DNA from: Paenibacillus beijingensis
GTDB taxonomy: Bacteria > Bacillota > Bacilli > Paenibacillales > Paenibacillaceae
Assembly (NCBI RefSeq): GCF_000961095.1
Contig: NZ_CP011058.1
Coordinates: 5,596,001-5,660,000 of the forward strand
Length of the DNA stretch: 64,000 nt
Direction of reading: 5' to 3'
The position numbers and the translations under genes were made by a program. Shown one piece after another: positions 43,641 through 52,819 of the stretch. Within the stretch, counting starts at the first letter, position 1. Every line of letters begins with the position of its first letter. The notes beneath the pieces were generated by a model, which had not been told where the DNA came from, did no database searches, and saw only the letters and a program-made list of their open reading frames with translations.

Positions 43641-44762
43641 TTATCGATCCCAGAGACCATGCTCCGGCCATCTGCGCGGCAGTCTTTGATCCACGGACGG
43701 CAAAGCTTCAAAAGGTTTATGCGGTTCGAGCTGATACCAATAGGCGACGCTGGAATATTCGTTCCCCTGGTCGTTCGCGTGACCGTGCTCGATCGTGACC
43801 CGAATCGATTTCTGGAAGCGGACCGGATCTTCAATATGGAACCGGTACAAGCTCCATTTGCCGAAATGCTCCTGCACGTCGCTGCCGAGCGATATGCCGT
43901 GATAAGGAGCCGCGTATTCGCCGCTAGGGAATCCCCACGCCGCATTGAAGTAATCTTCCGTTCCGGTGCCGTGCAGCGACGGCGGCCAAATTTCCCCGTC
44001 GATAAAGATCATGTCATCTCCTTCGCCCGGCCACGTAAACTGCTGATTCGAGGCGTCGAAGTTATCGATATTCAGCACGCAGCCGACATAATGTCCTTTT
44101 CCTTCGGCATCGAGGATGACGTAGTTTTCGTCGCCGGTCAGATTGACGCCCGGCAAATCCCACGGCGCAGGATCGGCAAGGTCGGATTGATGCACGATTT
44201 TGCTGCAAGGATTTTCATGGTTCCATTTGGCGTGGAATCGCCCAACGTCGCCGGGCAGCGGCTCATCGGTCAATTCATAATCGATGTAGTAGAACAGGTT
44301 CTCGATTCTGGATTCGCTTTCATTAATGATTTTAATGACCGCTCCGTCCGAAAACGGCATCGGAAAATAACTGTTCATCGCGGCGGCAAACGGCCCCTTC
44401 GGTCCCCGTTTCTCGCCGAACACCATGCTGATCGGCAGCGAGACGAAATGTTTGCACGTCGCATGCCCGATGCCGAAGAAGTCGCCGAGAGGAACTCTGA
44501 CGCTCGGATTTTCCTCTCCATCCCAATACATCTCAAGCACGAGCTTGCGGAGATACCGGGGCGCATAACAGCGGGTCGTCATCCAAATATGTTTGATGCA
44601 TCCCGCTCCTTTTATATCCGCCATCGTGTATGTCTCCCCCGGCTCCACAACTCTGAAGTCGCGGTTGCCTCCCGTACGGTCCCAGCTTGATTCGCGCAAG
44701 CTGCGCGCATCCTTGATCAAGGGCAGTCCTCCTAACGGACTGTTCGGCTGCCAAACGTTCAT
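43641..44762 (-). CDS. GH172 (DUF2961) glycosidase
   Basis: The 373-residue protein has no signal peptide and is probably cytoplasmic. It matches DUF2961, now family GH172, whose founding member makes and cleaves difructose dianhydride I and whose other members act on alpha-D-arabinofuranosides. Visible family segments are WMTTRCYAPRYLRKLVLEMY, VPLGDFFGIGHA, the HGTGTEDYFNAAWG core with a conserved Glu, and YRFHIEDPVRFQKSIRVTIE. It heads the importer operon (AGGAGG before the ATG) beside a GH32 enzyme, consistent with hydrolysis of imported alpha-fructofuranosyl sugars (inference). Confidence 0.85.
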   Translation of the reverse strand: MNVWQPNSPLGGLPLIKDARSLRESSWDRTGGNRDFRVVEPGETYTMADIKGAGCIKHIWMTTRCYAPRYLRKLVLEMYWDGEENPSVRVPLGDFFGIGHATCKHFVSLPISMVFGEKRGPKGPFAAAMNSYFPMPFSDGAVIKIINESESRIENLFYYIDYELTDEPLPGDVGRFHAKWNHENPCSKIVHQSDLADPAPWDLPGVNLTGDENYVILDAEGKGHYVGCVLNIDNFDASNQQFTWPGEGDDMIFIDGEIWPPSLHGTGTEDYFNAAWGFPSGEYAAPYHGISLGSDVQEHFGKWSLYRFHIEDPVRFQKSIRVTIEHGHANDQGNEYSSVAYWYQLEPHKPFEALPSVDQRLPRRWPEHGLWDR

Positions 44763-44842
44763 CGGTATTTCCTCCTGTAAGTTCGAAATTTATCGGCGCC
44801 ATCCATATGCGGGTTCACCGATTAAGCAACGAAAAACGCTAT

Positions 44843-44856
44843 TGTAGGCGCTTTCA
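44843..44856. promoter_or_regulatory. Cre-like site in the GH172 leader
   Basis: TGTAGGCGCTTTCA matches the CcpA cre consensus TGWAANCGNTNWCA with one mismatch. It lies about 13-26 bases downstream of the expected start of the GH172 transcript, as a roadblock site, and close to the AraC gene promoter. Confidence 0.6.
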
Positions 44857-44875
44857 TTTTCTATAATGTCATTGT

Positions 44876-44905
44876 ATAGTAGGAACAGAAAGAAGTCGTT
44901 GGCAA
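44876..44905 (-). promoter_or_regulatory. Promoter of the GH172-ABC operon
   Basis: TTGCCA (44900-44905) and TACTAT (44876-44881) are spaced by 18 bases on the minus strand. The region is shared with the divergent AraC gene, for which TATAAT at 44862-44867 is a possible -10. Confidence 0.6.
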
Positions 44906-44965
44906 AGGTTTTTGAAATGTTGTTATTAATTGCTTTTCATTCACAAGTCCGAAAGGAATAAACCG

Positions 44966-45838
44966 ATGCATATTCAACAGCTTTCCCCTTATATCCGGGT
45001 GGCGATGGACAGCAAAGTTCCTTTTCCGTGGCAGCTGGAAGAACGGGTGCTGTACGACTATGAGCTGCTGTATGTGATGGAAGGACAAGTCAGCGTCACC
45101 ATTGAAGATCAGGAATACGAAGGGCTGCCCGGGGACCTGTTTCTGTTCCGTCCGAAACAGCGCCATTCGATCCGGAAAGTCGGCAGCGGCCTGCTCCGGC
45201 AGCCGCATCTGCACTTCGATCTGATCTATCAACACGACAGCCCCGATGTCAGAGTTTCGTTCAAGCCGTTGGCAGCAATTGCTGAGGAAGAGAAGCGGTG
45301 GTTCAGGGAAGATTTGCTCGACAGCTTCTCCGTCCCTCTCTCCAGCCATTTGCGGCTGCGAAATCCGATCGTCATCGAGAAGATGCTGCTTGACATTATT
45401 AAAGAGCATCAAATGAAGCTTCCGTTCTACGAAATGAACGTCAAAGGGATGTTCATCCAGCTCTTCATTCATCTGCTGCGCGAAAATTATTGGAACGAAA
45501 ACCCGCATGTGCTGACGAACATGGATGAGCTGGTGAAGCTTCGCAATTACTTGAAGCATCAGGCGGATCAAAAAGTTAAGCTGGAACAATTGGTCGACTT
45601 TTCGGGCATCAGCAAATATTATTTAATCCATCTGTTCAAAAAAACGTTCGGCATGAGTCCGATCCAATATCACCAAATGCTGCGGATTGAGAAAGCGAAG
45701 GAGATGATTCAATTTACGGATGAGCCGCTGTCGCTCATTGCCGAGACGGTCGGCTATCCCGATCTCCAATCGTTCAGCAAAGCGTTCAAAAAAGCGGACG
45801 GCGTAAGCCCCTCCTTTTACCGGAAGCGAAACGGTTGA
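44966..45838 (+). CDS. AraC-family transcriptional regulator of the sugar locus
   Basis: The 290-residue product has an N-terminal cupin sensor (DYELLYVMEGQVSVTIED, GDLFLFRPKQRHSI) and a C-terminal double helix-turn-helix (LEQLVDFSGISKYYLIHLFK, then SLIAETVGYPDLQSFSKAFK). Cupin-type AraC regulators bind a sugar and usually activate neighbouring glycosidase/ABC genes. It diverges from the GH172 operon. The ATG at 44966 follows AAAGGA; an earlier in-frame start at 44930 lacks a site. Confidence 0.9.
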   Translation: MHIQQLSPYIRVAMDSKVPFPWQLEERVLYDYELLYVMEGQVSVTIEDQEYEGLPGDLFLFRPKQRHSIRKVGSGLLRQPHLHFDLIYQHDSPDVRVSFKPLAAIAEEEKRWFREDLLDSFSVPLSSHLRLRNPIVIEKMLLDIIKEHQMKLPFYEMNVKGMFIQLFIHLLRENYWNENPHVLTNMDELVKLRNYLKHQADQKVKLEQLVDFSGISKYYLIHLFKKTFGMSPIQYHQMLRIEKAKEMIQFTDEPLSLIAETVGYPDLQSFSKAFKKADGVSPSFYRKRNG

Positions 45839-45851
45839 CACAAACAGCGGA

Positions 45852-45877
45852 GCGGGCAGGTTCAATAACCCGCCCGC
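45852..45877. terminator. Hairpin between the AraC and GH32 genes
   Basis: GCGGGC pairs with GCCCGC around AGGTTCAATAACCC, between two convergent stops. Confidence 0.6.
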
Positions 45878-45886
45878 CCTGCAGCG

Positions 45887-48800
45887 TTAGCTTTTCACCG
45901 GCACGTTGACATCGTCCACATTGATATGCCCCCAACCTCCGGTATTGCTGTCGACGATCTTCATGTAGCACTGCGTTCCGATATAGGCCGACGCATCCCA
46001 GATGACCCGCGAATACGCTTCGCTGTTGCTGCCGGTCGCCTTCAGCAACTCGGCGCCGTCGGAGACGCGGACAAGCGACGCGTACAAGCTGCCGATATTG
46101 TCGCCTCCGCTGATCAGGAAGTCGATCTTCCCGCTGCCGCCAAGCGTAAAGTTTGCCGACTTCAGCACCCCGACCTCGCCGTCTCCGCCTTCCTTGTAGT
46201 TCCATAAATGATATTTACCGCTTTGCTTAAACGGACCGCCCCAGCCCCAGTTCGTGAGGCTTGTCACATCTCCGACGCTGAATGCATTGCCGCTGACGAC
46301 GGTCCAGCCGGTCAAATCGCCGGATTCAAAATCGTGATTCACCAGCTCCGACGTGCCGCTGAGCGGATAAACCGCCAGACTGTTCAGTGTGACATTGCCG
46401 CCCGTCGCGTACAGCTCCAGACCATTATCCGCAAGCGCCGGGAAAATTTGATCCGTGATAACCGCTTTGCCGTCGTTGCCGAACGCTTCCACCGAGGAAC
46501 GGTCGACGACGATCCGGATTTTGATTTTGTTGTCTTCCGCCGACAAACTGGCCTCATGCCGCGCCGCGAAGGTGCTGTTAAATTTGGCGTCCCCCGAGGC
46601 CGTCCGGTCGACAAACAGCTTCGAATTCGTTTTGTCATACCCGATAACGGTTGAATGGCCCGCGCCTTTACGCACTTTGAATCCGTACTCGGTAGCGGTA
46701 GCCGTATTATTTTGGAATTCGGCAACAATTTCCACCGCACTGCCGGAAACGCCTGAGAGCAGATTGCCGCCGCTCGGCGTAATCGTTTGACCCGTCCAGC
46801 TGCTGCCCGCACCTCGCAGTGCGTTAAATTCGGCGACCGGCGTCTGTGCAAGCCGCACGGCGGAGCCAATCGTCACGAGCTTCGCTTCGCGCGGAACGGT
46901 CATGGCGCTTCTCCAGATCGACGTCGGGATGCTTTGGGCGTAATTCCAGTTGTTCATCCACCCGAGCACGATCCGGCGGCCGTCCGAGGCCGGAACATCG
47001 CTGAAGGAAATCGCGGCGTAATCGTCCGAGCCGTAATCGCTCCACAACGTTGTGCTTGCCGGATTGTCGTTCGTAAAGTCGGTTCCGTCAAACTGGCCGA
47101 CGAAATATTGCGTTCCCGAACCGCCGGCCGGCGCCCCGCCGCTGATGCTTACCGTCAGCACCCATTTCTTGTTGCCCGTATTGCCGTCGACCGGCAGCTG
47201 ATATAAATCCGGGCATTCCCATGTGCCGCCATGCGAACCTGCAGCGCTGCCGAATTCGTTTGCATACGTCCAGCTATTCAAGTCGGGGGACGTATAAAAG
47301 CGCACCCTGTCGCCCGCCGAAATAACCATGACCCACTTGCCCGTTTCTTCATGCCAGAGCACTTTCGGATCGCGGAACACGGTCAGTCCCGAAGGCATCG
47401 ATATGACGGGGTTGCCGCCATATTTGGTCCACGTCCTTCCCTTGTCGTTGCTGTAAGCGACGCTCACAACCTGGCCCCCCGCCTTCTCGCTTGTATAGAC
47501 GGCGACCAACGGCTTGTCGGCTCCGGTTTGAAAGCCGCTCGTATTGTCCGTATCGACGACGACGGTGCCCGACCAGGCAAATCCGTTCGTATCCGGCTCC
47601 AGCGCAATCGGCAGATCGTGCCAATTCACAAGATCGGTGCTGACGGCGTGGCCCCAATACATCGGCCCCCACGTCGTGCCCGTCGGGTTGTGCTGGTAGA
47701 ACAAATGGTACTCGCCGGCGTAATAGACGAGCCCGTTCGGGTCGTTCATCCATTTGCGGTCCGGTGTAAAATGGGCTTGCGGACGATATTGCTGATAACG
47801 GTCGCCGGTTGTAATATCAGCAGCCGTATTATAGACGTGAAAATCGTCCGTGTTGATATGGCCCCAGCCGCCGGTCGCGTTATCGACGATTTTGATATAG
47901 ACCTGTTCCCCGAGATAAGCGGAGGCGTCCCAGTAAACCCGGGTATAGGCTTCGTCATTAAAGCCGGTCGCTTTCATCAGCTCAGCCCCGTCGGACGCCC
48001 GCACAAGCGATACATACAGATTGTCCGGGTCATTGCCCCCGCCGAGTAGAAAGTCGATCCAGCCGCTGCCCGCCAGCGTGAACGTCGTCGATTTGATGGC
48101 GCCGACCTGGCTGTCGCCTCCGTCTTTAAAATTCCACAGGTGGTACGTTCCGTGCTGATTGAACGGACCTCCCCAGCCCCAGCCCGTATCGCTTGTCACA
48201 TCCGCGTTGCTGAACGCATTGCCGCTGACGGTTGTCCAGCCTGTCAAGTCGCCCTGCTCGAAATCGGGGTTTGTAATGTTCGTGACTTCAGGCTCCTGCG
48301 TCGGAACGTTGACGTCGTCCAGATTGAGATGCCCCCAGCTTCCGGTGGCGTTATCGACGATTTTAATATAACATTCCGTTCCGATGTAGTCGGATGCGTC
48401 CCACTTAATCCGGGTATAGGCTTCCCTGTCGCCTCCGGTCGCCTTGAACAGCTCCTTGCCGTCGGAGGAACGGACAAGCGCGACATACAGGTCGTAGATG
48501 TTGTTGCCGCCGCCGACCAGAAAATCAATCTGACCGTTTCCGCCCAGGATGAATTTTTGCGAGCGCATGGACCCTGTTTGCGGATCGGAGCCGTCCTTCA
48601 CTCCCCATAAATGGCTGCTGCCGCTTTGGTTGAACGGCCCTCCCCAGCCCCAGTCACTGGCTGTCGTCACGTCCAAATTGCTGAAGGCGTCACCGCCCAG
48701 AATCGTCCATCCGGACAGATGATCGTCAAATTCGTGATTGATCAGTCCGCCGTGCGCCGGCTCGGCCGTAACCGTAATCGCGCTGGTGCCCGTGAAATTG

Positions 48801-51800
48801 CCGACCCTCGTCTTGGCCGTAATGGTCGCCGTTCCCGCAGAGATTGCCGTTACTTTACCGTTCACGACGGTCGCCACCGCCGGATTGCTCGACGTCCAGA
48901 TCACATCTTTGTTCGTCGCCCCCGCCGGCGCGACGATCGCGGTCAGCTGCTCGCTGTCGCCCGCGATGATTTGCTTGCTGGACGGATTGACCGTGACGCC
49001 CGTCGGATTAACGAGCGGATAAGCCGAATTCATCGCCCATACTTGAAGCGACTTCACCGTAACCGTATTGGAATCGGCATTGGCCCACAGCTGCAGGCCG
49101 TTGGCATCGCCGCGCGTCGGGTAGGCTCTTGTTGTAAGCGATTTTAACCCATTCAAATACGCTTCCACCATCGAACGGTCCACATAAATATGCAGCTTAA
49201 TATTTTCCGATCCGATGTTGACGACGCCGCCCTGATACCACTTTTCCACATCCGGGTTCAAACTGGAATGCGTCCGGTTTACAAAAAACTCCTTCGAGCT
49301 CTTCTTGTAATAAACGATCGTCTCTTCCTCCGCTCCCGGCGAGCGGCGCAGGCTGAATCCGACCTCGTTGGCCGATCCCGGATCGATCTCGGCTTTAATT
49401 TCGTACATATCGGAATAGACGCTGCCGAGCACCGTGTTGGCGGAATCAAAGCCGGTATCCGTCGTAATGTTGACCAGCTGCGAGCCTCTTAGCGACTGCA
49501 GCTCGGAAATCGGCTCGACGCCGAGCTTGCCGTCCGGACGCAGCGAAACGTGAACGGGCAGGCCGAAGTTGTGCGCATATCCGGCGTTGTAATCCATCGT
49601 CGCCGTTCTTCTGCCCTGCGCGATGCTGTAAATGACGGCTCGGCCGTCAGATGTAACCGTTCCGGCCGGACCGGTAAAGTGTTCGCCCACATCGAGCAGC
49701 TGCGGCTCCGGATCGTCGGGCGTAAATTTGGCTGTTTCCGGGTTCCATGTGCCGATCCAGTAATACGTATAGCGGGACTGGTATTCCTGACGCGACATTT
49801 TAGCCGGATTGATCAGGAAAATATATTTGCCGCCGCTGCCCAGCGGCAACAGGTTCGGCAGCTCCCATACCCTTCCGGTCTCGGGATAAGCCGCATAATC
49901 CCCAACGTACAAGTCGCCGCGGAACGTCCACCCGCCCTCGAGCGTCGGGTCCGTCGTGGAGTATACGAGCGCGGTTCCGCCGACGTCGTTGCCGCTTCCG
50001 TCTTTTTTGCCCGAGGTGACGAGCATGAACCAGGTGTCCCCGTCCTTGAATACGAACGGATCGCGGAATTCGCCCGGTATGCCCTCGCCCGACCCTTGAT
50101 TGACGATCACTTTGGAGCTTTTCGTCCAGCGGTTCAAGTCGTTGTCGCCGTCCTGCAGGAAGGTGCTGCGTGCGATATTGATCCGCTGGTTCGGCGACTG
50201 CCGGTCGTCGCCGGCCGTATAGAAGATGACCGGAACGCCGTTGCCGTCAAGCGCCGAGCCGCCGGCCCACGCGCCTTCGGGATCGACATCGAATCTGCCC
50301 GGAATGACCGCGTCTTTGGCATCTCTCCAGTGCACCATATCGTCGCTTACGAGATGTCCCCAGCGGATATGATTCCAGAACGGACCGCGCGGATTGCTTT
50401 GATAAAAAACGTGATACTGCCCGTTGAAATAGATCGCCCCGCCCGGTTCGTTTTGCCAGCTGCCCGGCGGCTCGGCATGAAACTGCGGCCTCTGGGTGTC
50501 GGCGGCCAGTTTGCTGCGGTCGATCCGGTTGTTGGCCGTTGGCAGGTTCCCGCCGAGTGCGCTCAAGTAGCCGTTGTACGCGTTTTGGACTTCCGCCGCT
50601 CCAAGCGCCTGGTTGCGGATTTTCACTTCGTCGATCAGTCCGCTGAATGCGTTTAACTGAAACCCGTACAGCCAGAAGCCTTGATTGTTGCGTCCGATCA
50701 ACAGGTCCGTATCACTGGGCAGAATCGTTTCGCCCGCCGGGAAGTTGGCCGACGCCACCTGCTTGCCGTTCAAATAAAGGGCAGCCTTACCGGTCGCGCT
50801 TTCGTACGTGGCGACGACGTAGGACCATTCATCCAGCGGCAGCAGACTGTCCGTCTTGATTTCACGCCAATCGGCGCCCGTTCCGAACTGGAATCCCCAT
50901 GTGCCGTGGCGGTAATTGCCAAGAATAAAACCTTCTTTCGCTTCCCGGTTATGCTGGTTGACGATTGCGGACAGCCGCCCCTCGTCGCCATGCTCGAAGT
51001 TTCGCGGCGCGACCCATGCTTCGACCGATATCGCTTTCGTCGGTGCCGGAATCTTGTCCGCCGTGCGTGTAATCCAGGTCGAATATCCGTCGAACAGCAG
51101 CGCTCCGCCGCTGATGCCGTCGCTACTCCACAGCGGATCCTGCGAAGGCTGGTAAACGCCGTTATTCAGGTGATACGACACCGGATCGGAAGTGCCGGTG
51201 ACCGTTTCGGCTGCCGTGGTGCCCGTTGCCTCATCAAGCTTCCACTCGCCGATCAGACCGCCTGCGAATTTGGAGTTGTAGACGTTGAAGTCGTCCACGT
51301 TCAAATGTCCCCAGCCGCCGGTCGCATTATCGACCAGCTTGATGTACAGGTCCTGACCAAGATAAGCCCCGGCATCCCAGAACACGCGCTGATACGCCTC
51401 GGAATTGCTTCCCGTCGCCTTCATCAGCTCCTCGCCGTCCGATGCCCGGACGAGCGCCGCGTACAGGTTGTTCATATCCCGGCCGCCGCCGATCAAAAAG
51501 TCGATGCCGCCGTTGCCGCCGAGCGTAAACGTGCTGGACTTCAATACGCCGGTCCCGCCGTCGCCGCCGTCTTTAGCCCCCCACAAATGGTATGTACCGG
51601 CGTGATGGAATTTGCCGCCTTGGCTGTAGTAATCTTCGTGCACCAGACTGCTTGGGGCGAACGCATCCCCGCTCACATTGATCCAGCCGCGAATTTCTCC
51701 GGGATTCAAATCGGTAAATTCAAAGTCGTGGTTGTACAAAGCCGGCTCCACATGCTGGTTGAGCGAAGCCGTCTGCGGCACATTTACATCGTCCAGGTTG

Positions 51801-52330
51801 ATGTGGCCCGCTGCCGAGCTGTCGACGATTTTAATAGATACAACCGTCCCGACATAAGCCGAAGCATCCCAGTTCACCCGGGAATAGGCGTCCGTATCGC
51901 TGCCTGTCGCTTTGAGCAGCTCCTCGCCGTCGGAATCGCGGACAAGCGCGACATACAAGTTCGTATTGTCGTTGTTGCCGCCGATTAAAAAGTCGATTAG
52001 GCCGTTCCCACCGAGCGTAAACGTCTCGGACTTCAGAACGCCTGTTTTGGAGTTGTCGCCTCTGCCGCCCCAAATGTGCCAGAAATTGTGCTGATTGAAC
52101 GGCTGCTTGTTCCAGTAATCGGTATCCGCCGCCACATCCCCGCCGGCGAATGCGCTGCCGCTAACGACCGTCCAGCCGGTTAGGTCCCCGGTTTCAAAGC
52201 TCGGATTTTCAATGGTATTGGGTGAAGCATGAACGACGGAGGCGGGAGCTTGTAACCCGATCATTGCGGATAATAGAGCGATAACCAGTATTCGTGCCGT
52301 CAGACTAGTCAATACGTTTTTCGTTATCAT
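45887..52330 (-). CDS. Giant secreted enzyme with two GH32 modules and five accessory repeats
   Basis: The 2147-residue secreted protein starts at the ATG at 52330 (GGAGG 9 bases upstream) with a signal peptide ending near VVHAS (35). Order: repeat 1 (about 39-186), repeat 2 (197-352), LamG-like domain (356-590), GH32 module A (611-1100), Ig-like Big_2 (1110-1188), repeat 3 (1195-1343), repeat 4 (1352-1500), GH32 module B (1515-1989), repeat 5 (1995-2143). Module B has WMNDPNG (Asp 1530), FRDPK (Asp 1654) and WECPD (Glu 1705). Module A has WQNEPGG, FRDPF (Asp 757) and VWELPN (Glu 823). The repeats share GDLTGWT, a GVLKSxxFTLGG-type strand and GHxNxDDxNV endings, and are probably sugar-binding. 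Fructan hydrolysis or transfer is inferred. Confidence 0.88.
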   Translation of the reverse strand: MITKNVLTSLTARILVIALLSAMIGLQAPASVVHASPNTIENPSFETGDLTGWTVVSGSAFAGGDVAADTDYWNKQPFNQHNFWHIWGGRGDNSKTGVLKSETFTLGGNGLIDFLIGGNNDNTNLYVALVRDSDGEELLKATGSDTDAYSRVNWDASAYVGTVVSIKIVDSSAAGHINLDDVNVPQTASLNQHVEPALYNHDFEFTDLNPGEIRGWINVSGDAFAPSSLVHEDYYSQGGKFHHAGTYHLWGAKDGGDGGTGVLKSSTFTLGGNGGIDFLIGGGRDMNNLYAALVRASDGEELMKATGSNSEAYQRVFWDAGAYLGQDLYIKLVDNATGGWGHLNVDDFNVYNSKFAGGLIGEWKLDEATGTTAAETVTGTSDPVSYHLNNGVYQPSQDPLWSSDGISGGALLFDGYSTWITRTADKIPAPTKAISVEAWVAPRNFEHGDEGRLSAIVNQHNREAKEGFILGNYRHGTWGFQFGTGADWREIKTDSLLPLDEWSYVVATYESATGKAALYLNGKQVASANFPAGETILPSDTDLLIGRNNQGFWLYGFQLNAFSGLIDEVKIRNQALGAAEVQNAYNGYLSALGGNLPTANNRIDRSKLAADTQRPQFHAEPPGSWQNEPGGAIYFNGQYHVFYQSNPRGPFWNHIRWGHLVSDDMVHWRDAKDAVIPGRFDVDPEGAWAGGSALDGNGVPVIFYTAGDDRQSPNQRINIARSTFLQDGDNDLNRWTKSSKVIVNQGSGEGIPGEFRDPFVFKDGDTWFMLVTSGKKDGSGNDVGGTALVYSTTDPTLEGGWTFRGDLYVGDYAAYPETGRVWELPNLLPLGSGGKYIFLINPAKMSRQEYQSRYTYYWIGTWNPETAKFTPDDPEPQLLDVGEHFTGPAGTVTSDGRAVIYSIAQGRRTATMDYNAGYAHNFGLPVHVSLRPDGKLGVEPISELQSLRGSQLVNITTDTGFDSANTVLGSVYSDMYEIKAEIDPGSANEVGFSLRRSPGAEEETIVYYKKSSKEFFVNRTHSSLNPDVEKWYQGGVVNIGSENIKLHIYVDRSMVEAYLNGLKSLTTRAYPTRGDANGLQLWANADSNTVTVKSLQVWAMNSAYPLVNPTGVTVNPSSKQIIAGDSEQLTAIVAPAGATNKDVIWTSSNPAVATVVNGKVTAISAGTATITAKTRVGNFTGTSAITVTAEPAHGGLINHEFDDHLSGWTILGGDAFSNLDVTTASDWGWGGPFNQSGSSHLWGVKDGSDPQTGSMRSQKFILGGNGQIDFLVGGGNNIYDLYVALVRSSDGKELFKATGGDREAYTRIKWDASDYIGTECYIKIVDNATGSWGHLNLDDVNVPTQEPEVTNITNPDFEQGDLTGWTTVSGNAFSNADVTSDTGWGWGGPFNQHGTYHLWNFKDGGDSQVGAIKSTTFTLAGSGWIDFLLGGGNDPDNLYVSLVRASDGAELMKATGFNDEAYTRVYWDASAYLGEQVYIKIVDNATGGWGHINTDDFHVYNTAADITTGDRYQQYRPQAHFTPDRKWMNDPNGLVYYAGEYHLFYQHNPTGTTWGPMYWGHAVSTDLVNWHDLPIALEPDTNGFAWSGTVVVDTDNTSGFQTGADKPLVAVYTSEKAGGQVVSVAYSNDKGRTWTKYGGNPVISMPSGLTVFRDPKVLWHEETGKWVMVISAGDRVRFYTSPDLNSWTYANEFGSAAGSHGGTWECPDLYQLPVDGNTGNKKWVLTVSISGGAPAGGSGTQYFVGQFDGTDFTNDNPASTTLWSDYGSDDYAAISFSDVPASDGRRIVLGWMNNWNYAQSIPTSIWRSAMTVPREAKLVTIGSAVRLAQTPVAEFNALRGAGSSWTGQTITPSGGNLLSGVSGSAVEIVAEFQNNTATATEYGFKVRKGAGHSTVIGYDKTNSKLFVDRTASGDAKFNSTFAARHEASLSAEDNKIKIRIVVDRSSVEAFGNDGKAVITDQIFPALADNGLELYATGGNVTLNSLAVYPLSGTSELVNHDFESGDLTGWTVVSGNAFSVGDVTSLTNWGWGGPFKQSGKYHLWNYKEGGDGEVGVLKSANFTLGGSGKIDFLISGGDNIGSLYASLVRVSDGAELLKATGSNSEAYSRVIWDASAYIGTQCYMKIVDSNTGGWGHINVDDVNVPVKS

Positions 52331-52436
52331 CTTTGTTTTCCTCCACGATGGATAGTAGTCAATCCGTTTCAACCTCGCTTATACCTTTGTCCAATGCTGT
52401 CGCCTGCTGCGTTTCGTCATCCAAGACCCCCTTTAT

Positions 52437-52450
52437 TGTTAGCGCTTTCA
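52437..52450. promoter_or_regulatory. Cre site in the GH32 leader
   Basis: TGTTAGCGCTTTCA fits the relaxed cre consensus TGNNANCGNTNNCA fully. It lies about 100 bases downstream of the proposed GH32 transcription start. Confidence 0.65.
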
Positions 52451-52510
52451 AACTATTTGGGATTGAGGAGTTTCATGTCGGCTCATGATGATAATAAGTT
52501 AAATCGATTG

Positions 52511-52536
52511 CGCAAACGTTTGCGTAAGCGCTACCA
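52511..52536. promoter_or_regulatory. LacI-type operator overlapping a cre-like site
   Basis: CGCAAACGTTTGCG (52511-52524) is a perfect 14-bp palindrome of LacI-family type. It overlaps CGTAAGCGCTACCA (52523-52536), a cre-like site with one mismatch. Both lie just downstream of the GH32 promoter. No LacI gene is in the window. Confidence 0.65.
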
Positions 52537-52551
52537 TTAACTTATGGGTTT

Positions 52552-52580
52552 ATAATATATTCCGCTCTTTTACGTGTCAA
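52552..52580 (-). promoter_or_regulatory. Sigma-A promoter of the giant GH32 gene
   Basis: TTGACA (52575-52580) and TATTAT (52552-52557) are spaced by 17 bases on the minus strand. The transcript would have a leader of about 215 bases with the operators inside it; nothing else is seen in 52331-52510. Confidence 0.8.
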
Positions 52581-52645
52581 TGAGATTTTAGAACCAGCTT
52601 TTGGCAAAAACTGACGGCATTGCGGCAAAAACGCGGAAAAAGCGC

Positions 52646-52681
52646 AAAAAAAGGGGCCTTCCCTATCAGGGAATCCGCCCC
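52646..52681 (-). terminator. Terminator of the TetR gene
   Basis: GGGGC/GCCCC and TTCCCT/AGGGAA stems are followed on the minus strand by seven T. It lies upstream of the GH32 promoter and closes the TetR unit. Confidence 0.85.
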
Positions 52682-52819
52682 AAACGCTTCCATTCGACTC
52701 GTATCGAATCATATTCCGTTCCGTTTAAGATAAAGCTTGCATCATATGCACTTGCCCGATTTGCGGAACGAATCCCGCTTCTTCCAGCGCTTGGACGAGC
52801 TGCGTCTGGCATTTATCTT

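Noticed and set aside
50681..51988. 435-codon plus-strand frame opposite the giant GH32 gene
   Set aside because: It is a shadow of the repeated modules; the GH32 motifs are on the minus strand.
52501..52536. Palindromes near 52.5 kb as a replication origin or att site
   Set aside because: They sit just downstream of a consensus promoter and fit LacI/CcpA operators; no DnaA boxes, integrase or duplicated flanks are seen.
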